Positions 6,970 through 16,468 are shown, counted from the stretch's first letter. The stretch: DNA of 36,165 nt from Myxacorys chilensis ATA2-1-KO14 (GCA_019359275.1 JAHHHP010000055.1:1-36165); one strand, 5' to 3'. A program made the numbers and translations. The notes: generated by a model not told the origin, from the letters alone.

Positions 6970-8070
6970 AAATAGTGAACACTCTACCGGGCTGCATAAG
7001 CAACGTGTTTTTCACGGAAAAAGCGTTGTACAACATCTGGTTGACGTTGCCGACGATGTAAATGACGACGAACGTTCTCAATCATTTCAACCTTGATTTT
7101 TGCTCGTTTCCGCCCCACAGCATTTGCCTTGACATCATGATTGAACAACTCATCGGGGTTGAGTTCTGGACTGTAAGACGGCAACAAAACATGCGAATCC
7201 GATCAGCATGTTGCTCTAACCAGCGATTGACTTTCGCCGAAAAATGCACCGGATGCTTGTCCACAATCAAAAACACCTTTTGGGGAATCTGGCGAATCAA
7301 GCGACGCAAAAAGTCCAGCATCACGTCGCTATTGAAGTTTTGAGTGAACAACTTGAAGTACAGCGTTCCGTGATTGGTCAACGTTGAGATCAGATTGCAG
7401 CGAAACCGCTGCCCCGTGGTTCCCAGCACGGGGCAGCGGTTTCGCTTGCCATAGGAGCGTCCGATTTGGTCATCCGCCCGTAGTCCCATCTTGTCGCCCC
7501 AATGAATCTCGGCTCCCTCCTGCTTCGCCAGTTTGACCATGGCTGAATAATCAACTTCTAACCACTGTTTGACCGCTTTCGGGTCTTGCTCATAAGCCCG
7601 TCGCAATGGTTTTTGGGGAGTCAGCCCCCACCGCTTGAGACAGCGTCCGACTGTCCATACCGATACCGATATGCCATAACGTTGCTCTAGCAGTTGCCCT
7701 ACACTCTCTCGAGTTCACAGTGCAAAGGGTAAGCCCAATTGATCAGGACACTTCTTCGTGAACAAACGCATGGTCGTCGCCGCTTCGTGCGGTGCTAAGC
7801 GTGACGAGTGACGTCGCCCTCGCTTTTTCGCCTTCAAAGCTTTAGCACCTTGTTCATCGACCGCTTTTATCTAGTGGTGCACGACGGTGCGCGAAACTTG
7901 GAAGAGCCGAGCCGCTTCTGATTTACTCATGCCATTTTCTATCGCATTGACGACTCGATAGCGCAGGGCCTCTTGAGCTTCGGCAGGTAAGTGGCGAGCA
8001 TCTTTCAGTTTCATGGCTTCTGCTGAATTGGCTACTCTCCTATGTTGACACTCTCCTATGTTGACTATTT
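6970..8070 (-). mobile_element. Inactivated IS630-type insertion sequence
   Basis: The bounds are estimated from short similar ends around the transposase remnant: AAATAGTGAACA near 6970-6981 and, read on the other strand, AAATAGTCAACA ending near 8070. Inside the right end a 16-bp unit, ACTCTCCTATGTTGAC, is duplicated in tandem (8034-8049 and 8050-8065). The precise ends and the expected TA duplication cannot be fixed by eye. Confidence 0.55.
6984..8014 (-). pseudogene. IS630-type transposase, two stops and one frameshift
   Basis: From an ATG at 8014 the minus strand reads MKLKDARHLPAEAQEALRYR, then a helix-turn-helix (GMSKSEAARLFQVSRTVVHH), and meets TAG at 7871-7873. It resumes with a second HTH-like part, meets TGA at 7715-7717, and continues with SVWTVGRCLKRWGLTPQKP. 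The DDE_3 core follows: IHWGDKMGLRADD, VFLIVDKHPVHFSAKVNRWL, and, after a frameshift near 7185-7195, LPSYSPELNPDELFNHDVKA, ending at TAG 6984-6986. These are the landmarks of IS630-type transposases; the last block carries the third acidic residue. Three lesions mean no active product. Confidence 0.85.
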
Positions 8071-8216
8071 GTCGCTCGGAGTAGTATTTAGGAAATAACC
8101 CTTTTTTGCTACCCCTAACCGCTTTAGAATGGACAGCCGTGCTTTCTAGACGGTCATATTGATATGAAAATCAGCTGAACTCCGTCTGGGCTGGCTTTTC
8201 CTGCCTTTGCCCTCTC

Positions 8217-8777
8217 ATGATCGCTGTACCATACACTGGGAGTTCTCAAACGGATATTGAGATGAGCAACGTCAGACCGCCCCTGCAAAGTCTGGATGAA
8301 CAGGTCGAATCAAGAGTTCAAGCCATTCGGGCTGACCGGGACTGGTGGCCCTGTCGCCGGGGGTGCGACTATTGCTGTCGTCACCTTGCCCAGGCTCCCA
8401 ACCTGAGCCCGGCAGAATGGGAACGAGTGGATGCCGCGGTGGCAGCTCTTCCCATTCCCATTCAAGCGATGGTTCAGCAGAGGATTGAGGCGCTGCTGGA
8501 GCAAGTTGTTGAGCAGGGACCCGGTTCGACAGTGGTGTGCCCGTATCTCGACGAGCAGGAGGGGGCCTGTCGGATTTATGACTCCCGTCCACTCGCCTGT
8601 CGGACGTACGGCTTCTTCGTGACCCGTGACCATAACCAGTACTGTGAGCAGATCGAGACCGAGGTGAACAATCGTCGAGAGGAGGCAATCGTGTGGGGCA
8701 ATGCAGAGGCGATTCGTCATGACCTTAACCGGATGAGTGGCATACCTATCCCCTTTGAACAGCACTACGACCATTGA
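8217..8777 (+). CDS. YkgJ-type cysteine-cluster protein
   Basis: The 186-residue soluble product has the CxxxCxxCC cluster (CRRGCDYCC, about residues 46-54) and later CPYLDEQEGACRIYDSRPLA, CRTYGFF and YC, the layout of the YkgJ/UPF0153 zinc- or iron-chelating family. The function of the family is not well established; the cysteines probably bind a metal ion or cluster. Two starts are possible, ATG at 8217 and ATG at 8262 (MSNVRPPLQ). Neither has a strong ribosome binding site, and the shorter form still contains the whole domain. It stands alone on the + strand between a dead IS and the CHAT/AAA_35 operon, 260 bases before the latter. Confidence 0.8.
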   Translation: MIAVPYTGSSQTDIEMSNVRPPLQSLDEQVESRVQAIRADRDWWPCRRGCDYCCRHLAQAPNLSPAEWERVDAAVAALPIPIQAMVQQRIEALLEQVVEQGPGSTVVCPYLDEQEGACRIYDSRPLACRTYGFFVTRDHNQYCEQIETEVNNRREEAIVWGNAEAIRHDLNRMSGIPIPFEQHYDH

Positions 8778-8915
8778 CTCGGCATCGATTCGTAACAATA
8801 TTGCCGCAAAAGAATAGGTGGCTTTCCTTGTTATCTATCTCCAAGTACGGCTCCGTCAGAGGTTGGTGACTTTGTAAAGCCTCAGTGTAGATGTGACAAT
8901 TACAATTTGAGTCGT

Positions 8916-8946
8916 TTGCAAGGATCGAAAAGATTGTCAGTATAAT
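8916..8946 (+). promoter_or_regulatory. Candidate promoter of the CHAT/AAA_35 operon
   Basis: A perfect TATAAT lies at 8941-8946, 92 bases before the ATG at 9038. The best -35-like hexamer, TTGCAA at 8916-8921, is 19 bases away, which is longer than ideal. No other gene start would use it. Confidence 0.35.
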
Positions 8947-9037
8947 CTCTAACAATAAATTACGACCTTGACAATGAAGCGGATTTGCCATTCCTGCCAT
9001 TGGAATCGATCCCTCTGAGTCTTTTACCGTTCCTGTA

Positions 9038-10810
9038 ATGATTACGATGCCCCAAAATTCGCCCTCACCGAAAACGATTCTTTTCCTGGCAGCGAATCCC
9101 AAAAGTACAACTCCATTGCGGTTGGATGAAGAACTGCGAGAGATTGAAGCCGGGCTGCAACGATCGCGACATCGGGATCAATTCAGTCTCGAACAACGGT
9201 GGGCAGTTTCCCCAACCGACATGCAGCGAGCCGTCTCGGAACTCAGTCCCCAGATTGTGCATTTTTCTGGACATGGGGTGGGGGCAGGGGGACTAGCGCT
9301 CGAAAGTGAAGACGGGACGGTGCAGTTAGTTCAAGGTCAGGCTTTAGCCAAGCTATTTCGGCTCTGTGTTGCCCCCTACACGGATTGCCCCGTGGAATGC
9401 GTGGTCCTCAATGCGTGTTATTCCGAAGAGCAAGCGAATGCGATCGCTCAGCATATCTCCTACGTGATCGGGATGAGCCAAGCCGTGGGCGATCAAGCGG
9501 CGCGGAAATTTGCCGTGGGATTTTATGATGCACTGGGAGCTGGTAAATCCATTCCTGTTGCCTATGAATTTGGGTGTGCCAGCATCAGCATGGCAGGGAT
9601 TTCGGAGGACCTCACCCCCAGACTGATCACCCCACAGATTTACCCGACTCCAGGTTCAGCGACACTACCAACCAACCCGGCAACGAATCCTCCGTTAGAT
9701 CCTACTGATGCGCGTAAACTAACTCCTGTCATTGCCCCACCCCAAGCGACGCCATCTCCGTCTCCTACGCCCCCGATGCCACCGCTGAGATTTGAGATGC
9801 CAGAAGGGAGCGTTAGTTTAGATTCACCGTTTTATGTGGAGCGACCCCCGATCGAGCGGGATTGCTACGACACGATCTGCCGAGCGGGCGCTTTGATTCG
9901 GATTAAAGCCCCACGGCAAATGGGAAAATCTTCCTTAATGCAGCGAGTGCTGGCTCATGGCAAACAGGCCGGGTATCGTACCGCCTATATCAACTTCCAA
10001 TCCGCGGATGAAGAATTTCTCAACAGTATTGATTTATTTCTGCAATGGTTTTGTGCCAGCATCAGCAATGAATTGGGTTTGGATGAACGATTAGAGGACT
10101 ATTGGAAAGGGGTATTGGGCAGTAAAAATAAATGCACCAATTATTTTCAACGCTATCTACTGAAGACGATTACAGAACCATTAACGCTAGGACTGGATGA
10201 AGTCGATCAGGTCTTTCAACATCCCAATATTGCCCAGGAGTTTTTTGGGTTGCTGCGAGCGTGGCATGAGAAAGGCAAGAACGAACCCATTTGGCAAAAG
10301 TTACGGTTGATCATTGTGCATTCTAAGGAGGTCTACATTCCGCTCAATATCAACCAGTCTCCCTTTAACGTGGGCTTGCCGATTGAGTTGCCAGAACTAA
10401 CAGAGCCACAGGTGTTGGAGTTGATCGCAAGGCATGGCTTGAATTGGTCGACCGCAGAAGTCGCTCAATTGATGAATGTGGTGGATGGGCATCCCTATCT
10501 GCTGCGCAAAGCGTTGTATGAAATCGCGCGGGGCAATCTGACTCTGGAACGCGTGGTGCAGGTAGCTCCGACGGAGGAAGGGTTGTTTGGGGATCATCTA
10601 CGACGACATTTGCTGAACTTAGAGGCGGATGCGGAGTTAGCGGCAGCAATGCGGCAAGTGATCGCTTCGAACCAAGCAGTGCGGCTAGAACCAACCGAAG
10701 CCTTTAAGCTGCGGAGTATGGGGCTAGTGGCACTGCGGGGAAATGATGTGGAGCCGCTCTGTAACCTGTATCGCACCTATTTTCGCGATCGCTTGGAAGT
10801 GGGCACATGA
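9038..10810 (+). CDS. CHAT protease fused to AAA_35-type STAND ATPase
   Basis: The 590-residue product starts with a CHAT (caspase-like) domain, about 12-200: TILFLAANP, then IVHFSGHG with probable catalytic His79, and VVLNACYSEEQA with probable catalytic Cys127, then VIGMSQAVGDQAA and FAVGFYDALGAG. A proline/threonine-rich linker (about 210-250) leads to an AAA_35-like ATPase: FYVERPPIERDCYD, the P-loop APRQMGKSS at 291-299, and Walker B-like LTLGLDEVDQVF. The C-terminal part has the winged-helix region VVDGHPYLLRKALYEIA. No membrane segment is seen. Its last bases overlap the next gene (ATGA at 10807). The likely model is an ATPase that controls a protease, as in other CHAT/STAND conflict proteins. 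The start could also be ATG 9047. Confidence 0.85.
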   Translation: MITMPQNSPSPKTILFLAANPKSTTPLRLDEELREIEAGLQRSRHRDQFSLEQRWAVSPTDMQRAVSELSPQIVHFSGHGVGAGGLALESEDGTVQLVQGQALAKLFRLCVAPYTDCPVECVVLNACYSEEQANAIAQHISYVIGMSQAVGDQAARKFAVGFYDALGAGKSIPVAYEFGCASISMAGISEDLTPRLITPQIYPTPGSATLPTNPATNPPLDPTDARKLTPVIAPPQATPSPSPTPPMPPLRFEMPEGSVSLDSPFYVERPPIERDCYDTICRAGALIRIKAPRQMGKSSLMQRVLAHGKQAGYRTAYINFQSADEEFLNSIDLFLQWFCASISNELGLDERLEDYWKGVLGSKNKCTNYFQRYLLKTITEPLTLGLDEVDQVFQHPNIAQEFFGLLRAWHEKGKNEPIWQKLRLIIVHSKEVYIPLNINQSPFNVGLPIELPELTEPQVLELIARHGLNWSTAEVAQLMNVVDGHPYLLRKALYEIARGNLTLERVVQVAPTEEGLFGDHLRRHLLNLEADAELAAAMRQVIASNQAVRLEPTEAFKLRSMGLVALRGNDVEPLCNLYRTYFRDRLEVGT

Positions 10811-12111
10811 ATCAGGGGTATCAAGTTGGCGGCAGTTTACCAATCGACACACCGACTTACGTGCAGCGCCAGGCGGATACGGAGCTCTATGAGTTGTTGA
10901 AGCAGGGCGAGTTTTGTTATGTGTTGACCCCGCGTCAGATGGGCAAGTCGAGTTTGCGGGTGCAGGTGATGGCGCGGTTACAGGCGGCGGGCTTTGCCTG
11001 TGCAGCGATCGACCTGACGGCGATCGGCACGGCGGAGATTACCGCTGAGGAATGGTATGCCGGAATGATTGATAGCGTCGTCAATGCCTTGCATCTCTAC
11101 GATCGATTTGACCTAGAGGCTTGGTGGCAGAAGCATCATTTACTCTCCCCCGTCCAGCGATTGGGAAAGTTTGGAGGATCGGTATTGCCCAGTTTGGTGG
11201 CTGAGCCCACGATTATTTTTGTCGATGAGATCGATAGTGCGTTGAGCTTGCCGTTTAGCTGCGATGATTTCTTTGCGCTGATTCGGGAGAGCTATAACCG
11301 TCGCGCCGATCAGCCAGAGTCTTGGCAGTTGACGTTTGCGCTGTTTGGAGTTTCGACGCCTTCGGAGTTGATTGCTGATCCGCAGCGGACGCCGTTCAAT
11401 ATTGGTAAGGGAATTGAGCTGCGGGGCTTTGCGCTGGAGGAAGTGCAGCCATTGGCAGCAGGATTAGCCGGGTTACCTTTGCCGCCTCAAGCCATTTTGA
11501 GTGCAGTGCTGGATTGGACAGGGGGACAACCCTTTTTAACACAGAAGCTGTGTCAGCTGATTGCCCAGAAAGGGGAGGATATTCCGAATGCAGAAGTGAC
11601 AGACTATATTGCCGCTCTAGTGAATACTTATGTGATTGATCGTTGGCTTCAGCAAGATACTCCGGAGCATCTCAAAACGATTCAGGATCGCATTCTTAGT
11701 AGTGCTCAAAGTCAGCAGCTACTCTCACTCTACAGCGAAATATTGCAAGGTCGCTTGGTAAGAGTCGGGAGCACGAGAGAGAAGATTGAATTGTGGTTGT
11801 CGGGCTTGGTGGTGGAGCGCGATCGCTGTTTGCAGGTCGCTAATCGGATTTATAGAGCGATCTTTACCACGGAATGGGTGGCCCAGCAGCAGGCGTTGAC
11901 GACAAGACAAGCGCAGGATTGGGTCGGGGGTGGGCCAGGGCAGGAGCAAGCCGTGCTGCAACGGAATCGCGAGGTCGATCGCAAGTTGGCGCAGGCGCAG
12001 CGATTGTTTTATGCCAGTTTGGTGGTGTTTGTGTTGTCGGGGTTGATGTTGGGCGGGGCGATCTGGATGGTTTCTCAGCCGGGCGATCCGCCTATGATGC
12101 GGCGGCGATAA
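10807..12111 (+). CDS. AAA_35-type STAND ATPase with C-terminal membrane anchor
   Basis: The 434-residue product begins GGSLPIDTPTYVQRQADTEL, the entry motif of AAA_35-like domains, with P-loop TPRQMGKSS at 41-49, Walker B IIFVDEIDSALSL at about 136-148, and the conserved LFGVSTPSELIADPQRTPFN and LDWTGGQPFLTQKLCQL blocks. It stops after the ATPase and winged-helix part; instead of a sensor it has a single membrane segment at about 400-420 (FYASLVVFVLSGLMLGGA) and a short basic end (MMRRR). The start overlaps the stop of the CHAT gene, and the next gene begins 37 bases downstream, so the three are surely co-transcribed. It may be a membrane platform for the other two ATPases. Confidence 0.85.
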   Translation: MNQGYQVGGSLPIDTPTYVQRQADTELYELLKQGEFCYVLTPRQMGKSSLRVQVMARLQAAGFACAAIDLTAIGTAEITAEEWYAGMIDSVVNALHLYDRFDLEAWWQKHHLLSPVQRLGKFGGSVLPSLVAEPTIIFVDEIDSALSLPFSCDDFFALIRESYNRRADQPESWQLTFALFGVSTPSELIADPQRTPFNIGKGIELRGFALEEVQPLAAGLAGLPLPPQAILSAVLDWTGGQPFLTQKLCQLIAQKGEDIPNAEVTDYIAALVNTYVIDRWLQQDTPEHLKTIQDRILSSAQSQQLLSLYSEILQGRLVRVGSTREKIELWLSGLVVERDRCLQVANRIYRAIFTTEWVAQQQALTTRQAQDWVGGGPGQEQAVLQRNREVDRKLAQAQRLFYASLVVFVLSGLMLGGAIWMVSQPGDPPMMRRR

Positions 12112-12148
12112 ATTTTGGGTTGTTCTGTGTTCTAGTTTGGTAACTGTG

Positions 12149-15100
12149 ATGGCGAGCGAGTCCTCTTCCACTCCCTATTTCTATAAACTCGGTGGTGCGC
12201 TGGAAGTTGATGCACTGAGTTATGTCCAGCGACAGGCGGATGAAGAGTTTTATCAAGGGCTAAAGGCGGGAGAGTTCTGCTATGTGCTGAATGCCAGGCA
12301 GATGGGGAAGTCCAGCTTGCAATCACGGACGCGGCAACGGCTGGAGGCGGACGGGATTCGCTGTGCCATGGTAGATATTACGGCGATCGGGACGACGGAA
12401 AGTACAGCGGTGGAGTGGTATGCCGGCATGATCGATTCGCTGGTAAATAGTTTTGAGTTGTATCTCCAGTTTGATTTGAATGAGTGGTGGGAAAGTTTGC
12501 CGTTGTTATCGCCGGTGCAGCGGTTCAGTAAGTTTTTGGAGTCGGTGTTGTTGCGAGCAGTCCCAGAACCGATCGTCATTTTTGTCGACGAAATTGATAG
12601 TGTACGGAGTTTGCCGTTTGATGCAGATGACTTTTTTGCCGTAATTCGGAGTGTTTACAACCAGCGATCAACGGAGCCGATCTATCGGCGGTTGACGTTT
12701 GCGTTGATTGGGGCGGCAACGCCAGTGGATTTGATTCGGGATATGCAGCGAACGCCGTTTAATGTGGGACGGGCGATCGAGTTGGCAGGGTTTCGGTTGG
12801 ATGAGGCAAAACCTTTGCAGGCGGGGCTGGGCGACGCGCAGGATACGATTGCGGAGATTCTGAATTGGACGGGGGGACAGCCCTTTTTGACGCAAAAGCT
12901 CTGTGCGCTGGTGCGACAGGCGGTGGGGCAAGGGGTCAGGAAGCCTGTGGAAAATCGCGCGGCTTGGGTAGCGCAGGTGGTGCAGGAGCGGATTGTGGAG
13001 AATTGGGAAGGCAAGGACGACCCGGTGCACCTGCGGACGATTCGGGGCCGGGTGCTGGAGCGGGGGGAAGCTCAAGCGGGGCGGCTATTGGGGTTGTATC
13101 AGCAGGTGCTGGAGCGGAAGGATGGACTGGAGGGGGATAATTCAACGGAGCAGACGCAGTTGCAACTGTCCGGGTTGGTAGTGAAGCGGGATGGGCAATT
13201 GCGGGTGTATAACCGGATTTATGAGCAAGTGTTTGATCTCGCTTGGGTGAATGCGGAATTAGCGAAGTTGCGTCCGGCTTACTACAGCGTGGCAATCTCT
13301 GAATGGCTCAAGTCTGAGGGGAAGGACAAGTCACGGTTGCTGCGGGGGGAAGCACTGCGGGAGGCGATCTCTTGGTCGGAAGGGAAGCAACTGAGCGATG
13401 AGGATGCGCGGTTTGTGCGAGCCAGTCAGGAAGTGGATCGGCAGGAGGTGGAGCAGCAGTTGGCGGCGAAAGCGGCGGCGAATCAAATCCTGGAAGCGGC
13501 GCGAGAACAAGCAGAGACGAATCTGAAGACGGCGAATCAGCAGCTGGTGCAGGTGCAAGAGGAGGTGCAGCAGACGAAGATTGAGGCCGAGATCGTGAAG
13601 CGAAAGTCCGATCGGCGGAATTTAATCAGTTTGGTGGGAATGGGAGTGGCGATCGCGGTTGCCGGAATTGCAGTACCGAGTTCGTTTCGGGCGGAGAGCG
13701 AACGGAAGACCGCTGAAACAGGAATGCAGAATGCGAGGAAACAGAAGGATGAGTTAGTTATCCAGAGCGAGCAGCTAAATGCCAGACTGAACCAAACGCA
13801 AGAGAAGGAAAAAGCAGCCCAGAAGAAAGCACAAGTAGCGCAGACGCAATACCGGCAGGCCCAACAGAAAGAGAAGGAGGCAGGCGCACAGGCGGCAAAA
13901 GCATCACAGCAGGCACAGGCAGCGCAGCAGCAGTTTGTGGTGGCACAGCAGCAGGCAAGTGAGGCAAAAGCCAGTCTAGAACAGGTGAATCAGGACAAGA
14001 AACAGGCAGAGCAAGCCAGGAAGCAAGCGATTCAGGCCCAGCAGCAGGCTGAGAGACAAAGGCTACAGGCGCAAGCAAAAGCTGAGGAAGCAAGGAAAGC
14101 ACAGCAAGTTGCAGTGGAGCAGCGAGAGATTGTGCAGAAAGGGATTGAACTAGAACGCAAAGGAGTGGCACTGCTGCGGCTTCCTGCCTATCAGTATCGC
14201 AGTAGTGATAAGTTGATTGCGGCATTAGAGTTGGGACGTGGTGTGAAAGCGCTGCTGCAAAAAGGAGCAACTTCAAAAAGTATTAATACTTATCCTGCAA
14301 TTAGCCCTCTCATGGCACTGAGAGTTGCAGTTAATTCTGTGATGCAGCAGGCCCAATTCCAGGGCAACTCTAGCTTCAGCCCAGATGGCAAGCAAGTCCT
14401 CACCGGGGATGACACCACGAGTCGGCTGTATGACCTGTCGGGTAAGCAGCTCGCCCAATTCCAGGGCGGCTATTCACGCTTCAGCCCAGATGGCAAGCAA
14501 GTCGCGACTGGGAATGGCAGCATGATTCGGCTGTATGACCTGTCGGGTAAAAAACTTGCTGAATTTGAGGGTAGCACTCCCAGCTTCAGCCCAGATGGCA
14601 AGCAAATTGCGACTTGGAATAACACCACGAGTCGGCTGTATGACCTGTCGGGTAGTAAACTTGCTGAATTTGAGGGCATTGTTCCCCGCTTCAGCCCCGA
14701 TGGCAAGCAAGTCGCGACTGGGAATGGCAGCATGATTCGGCTGTATGACCTGTCGGGTAAAAAACTTGCTGAATTTGAGGGTAGCACTCCCAGCTTCAGC
14801 CCCGATGGCAAGCAAATTGCGACTTGGAATAACACCACGAGTCGGCTGTATGACCTGTCGGGTAAAAAACTTGCTGAATTTGAGGGTAGCACTCCCAGCT
14901 TCAGCCCCGATGGCAAGCAAATTGCGACTTGGGATGGCAGCACGAGTCGGCTGTATGACCTGTCGAGTCAGAAACTTGCTGAATTTGAGGGCATCTTTCC
15001 CAGCTTCAGTCCCGATGGCAAGCAAGTCGTCACTGTGAATTACAGCACGAGCACGAGTCGGCTGTATGACCTGTCGAGTCAGAAACTGCAGATCCCGCTA

Positions 15101-16186
15101 GCGAATCAAAATGTTGGCAGCCCCAATGGTAAGCAAGTCATGACTTGGGATGGCAGCATAATTCGACTGTATGACCTGTCGGGTAAAAAACTTGCTGAAT
15201 TTGAGGGTAGCACTCCCAGCTTCAGCCCCAATGGCAAGCAAGTCGTCACTGGGGATAGTACCACGATTCGGCTGTATGACCTGTTGGGTAAAAAACTTGC
15301 ACAATTTCAGGGCGTCGCTCCCAGTTTTAGTCCCGATGGCAAGCAAGTCGCAACTTGGGATGGCAGCACGAGTTGGCTGTATGACCTGTCGGGTAATAAA
15401 CTTGCTAAATTCCAGGCCAGCGTTTCCATTTCCAGCTTCAGCCCCGATGGCAAGCGAGTTCTCACCCAAGATTACAACACAAGCACGATTCGGCTGTATG
15501 ACCTGTCGGGTAATAAACTTGCACAATTTCAGGGCAGCATTTCCAGCTTCAGTCCCGATGGCAAGCAAGTCGCAACTTGGAATAACAACACTACGAGTCG
15601 GCTGTATGACCTGTCGGGTAATAAACTTGCACAATTTCAGGGTAGCCTTCCCCGCTTCAGCCCCGATGGCAAGCAAGTCGCGACTGGGGATGACAGCACG
15701 AGTCGGCTGTATGACCTGTCAGGTAATAAACTTGCTGAATTCCAGGGCGTCGCTCCCAGCTTCAGCCCCAATGGCCAGCAAGTCGCGACTTGGAATAACA
15801 CCACGAGTCGGCTGTATGACCTGTCAGGTAATAAACTTGCACAATTTCAGGGCATCTCTCCCAGCTTTAGTTCTGATCAGCAATGGATACTCACAACCTC
15901 TCCAGACGAAGACATCACCCGGCTCTACGATTTGGAGGGCAACCTACTCGCCGAATATCCAGGTTCTACAGATTCACAAAATTCCAAATACTATGGCTTA
16001 TCCCTTGGCTTCACTAAAGACGGGCAACAAATCCTCACTCTCACCAGTAACGGTACCTTACGCGTCTGGGATCTCGATGCTGGGCTCGCCGTAGATGGCG
16101 GACTGGATGACCTTCTCACGCGAGGCTGCGCCGCATTGAAGAACTTTAGGCACCGGGAGGACGTACGAAAGGTTTGTCCCGGCTAA
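12149..16186 (+). CDS. AAA_35-type STAND ATPase with coiled coil and compact WD-like repeats
   Basis: The product has 1345 residues from ATG 12149, preferred over an in-frame TTG at 12137. It begins YKLGGALEVDALSYVQRQAD, has the P-loop NARQMGKSS at 48-56 and Walker B VIFVDEIDSVRSL near 142-154, then the typical STAND linker SRLLRGEALREAISW. A membrane-like segment is at about 491-510 (LISLVGMGVAIAVAGIAV), flanked by coiled coils; the second, about 520-690, is very rich in Gln, Ala and Lys. From about 735 to 1310 there are about 15 repeats of about 35 residues with FSPDGKQVAT and SRLYDLSGKKLAEFEG, then a final WD repeat (LRVWDLDAG) and the DDLLTRGCAALKNF tail seen in cyanobacterial WD40 proteins. 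Likely the sensor of the three-gene operon. Confidence 0.85.
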   Translation: MASESSSTPYFYKLGGALEVDALSYVQRQADEEFYQGLKAGEFCYVLNARQMGKSSLQSRTRQRLEADGIRCAMVDITAIGTTESTAVEWYAGMIDSLVNSFELYLQFDLNEWWESLPLLSPVQRFSKFLESVLLRAVPEPIVIFVDEIDSVRSLPFDADDFFAVIRSVYNQRSTEPIYRRLTFALIGAATPVDLIRDMQRTPFNVGRAIELAGFRLDEAKPLQAGLGDAQDTIAEILNWTGGQPFLTQKLCALVRQAVGQGVRKPVENRAAWVAQVVQERIVENWEGKDDPVHLRTIRGRVLERGEAQAGRLLGLYQQVLERKDGLEGDNSTEQTQLQLSGLVVKRDGQLRVYNRIYEQVFDLAWVNAELAKLRPAYYSVAISEWLKSEGKDKSRLLRGEALREAISWSEGKQLSDEDARFVRASQEVDRQEVEQQLAAKAAANQILEAAREQAETNLKTANQQLVQVQEEVQQTKIEAEIVKRKSDRRNLISLVGMGVAIAVAGIAVPSSFRAESERKTAETGMQNARKQKDELVIQSEQLNARLNQTQEKEKAAQKKAQVAQTQYRQAQQKEKEAGAQAAKASQQAQAAQQQFVVAQQQASEAKASLEQVNQDKKQAEQARKQAIQAQQQAERQRLQAQAKAEEARKAQQVAVEQREIVQKGIELERKGVALLRLPAYQYRSSDKLIAALELGRGVKALLQKGATSKSINTYPAISPLMALRVAVNSVMQQAQFQGNSSFSPDGKQVLTGDDTTSRLYDLSGKQLAQFQGGYSRFSPDGKQVATGNGSMIRLYDLSGKKLAEFEGSTPSFSPDGKQIATWNNTTSRLYDLSGSKLAEFEGIVPRFSPDGKQVATGNGSMIRLYDLSGKKLAEFEGSTPSFSPDGKQIATWNNTTSRLYDLSGKKLAEFEGSTPSFSPDGKQIATWDGSTSRLYDLSSQKLAEFEGIFPSFSPDGKQVVTVNYSTSTSRLYDLSSQKLQIPLANQNVGSPNGKQVMTWDGSIIRLYDLSGKKLAEFEGSTPSFSPNGKQVVTGDSTTIRLYDLLGKKLAQFQGVAPSFSPDGKQVATWDGSTSWLYDLSGNKLAKFQASVSISSFSPDGKRVLTQDYNTSTIRLYDLSGNKLAQFQGSISSFSPDGKQVATWNNNTTSRLYDLSGNKLAQFQGSLPRFSPDGKQVATGDDSTSRLYDLSGNKLAEFQGVAPSFSPNGQQVATWNNTTSRLYDLSGNKLAQFQGISPSFSSDQQWILTTSPDEDITRLYDLEGNLLAEYPGSTDSQNSKYYGLSLGFTKDGQQILTLTSNGTLRVWDLDAGLAVDGGLDDLLTRGCAALKNFRHREDVRKVCPG
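14354..15900 (+). repeat. About 15 tandem 105-bp coding repeats
   Basis: The repeats encode 35-residue WD-like units and keep strong nucleotide identity (for example GGCTGTATGACCTGTCGGGT recurs in most copies). Two consecutive 210-bp blocks, starting at the matching positions 14481 and 14691, are almost identical, which points to a recent duplication. Unit length varies slightly where short serine/threonine insertions occur (near 15045, 15420-15490 and 15585). Confidence 0.9.
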
Positions 16187-16468
16187 ATGAATTAGTCTAT
16201 TCTTGGGCTTTGCGACAGCTAGAACGCCTGCTCAAATATAGACATAGTGATTTAATGGCTCCGCTTAGCTGAAGGCAACGCTGCTACCTATAGCGATCGC
16301 GATCGTAAATTGTGTTGACACTTAATACAAATTACTGAAAATGCCTCTTTTCGGCAGGGATTTAATAGATAGTCTGAGTTCCTGGTGATTCGAACGGTTT
16401 GGTGATTGCAGGGCACTTAGCTACAGCTTCGCTACCATTGGGGCAAATTGATTTCTCCTCGGTCAACG
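16187..16468. other. Non-coding stretch after the STAND operon
   Basis: I see no supported gene here. It contains overlapping GCGATCGC-type sites near 16293-16305 but no convincing terminator hairpin with a T-run. Confidence 0.4.

Noticed and set aside
8272..8798. Two minus-strand frames opposite the YkgJ-type gene
   Set aside because: The + strand frame has the full cysteine-cluster signature; the opposite frames have no recognisable motif.
12668..13295. Several proline- or glycine-rich frames overlapping the AAA_35 domain of the third STAND gene
   Set aside because: They are composition-driven shadows of a GC-rich coding region whose main frame has clear motifs.
14470..15676. Long open frames on the minus strand across the WD-like repeat array
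   Set aside because: They are repetitive mirror translations of the 105-bp coding repeats, lack ribosome binding sites, and exist only because the repeat unit length is a multiple of three.
14354..15900. CRISPR array
   Set aside because: The regular 105-bp periodicity is coding, spacers are not unique, and no cas genes are present.
15171..16094. 307-codon + strand frame inside the third STAND gene
   Set aside because: It is a shifted reading of the same repeats and of the gene end, with no family resemblance; the in-frame WD-like protein explains the sequence.
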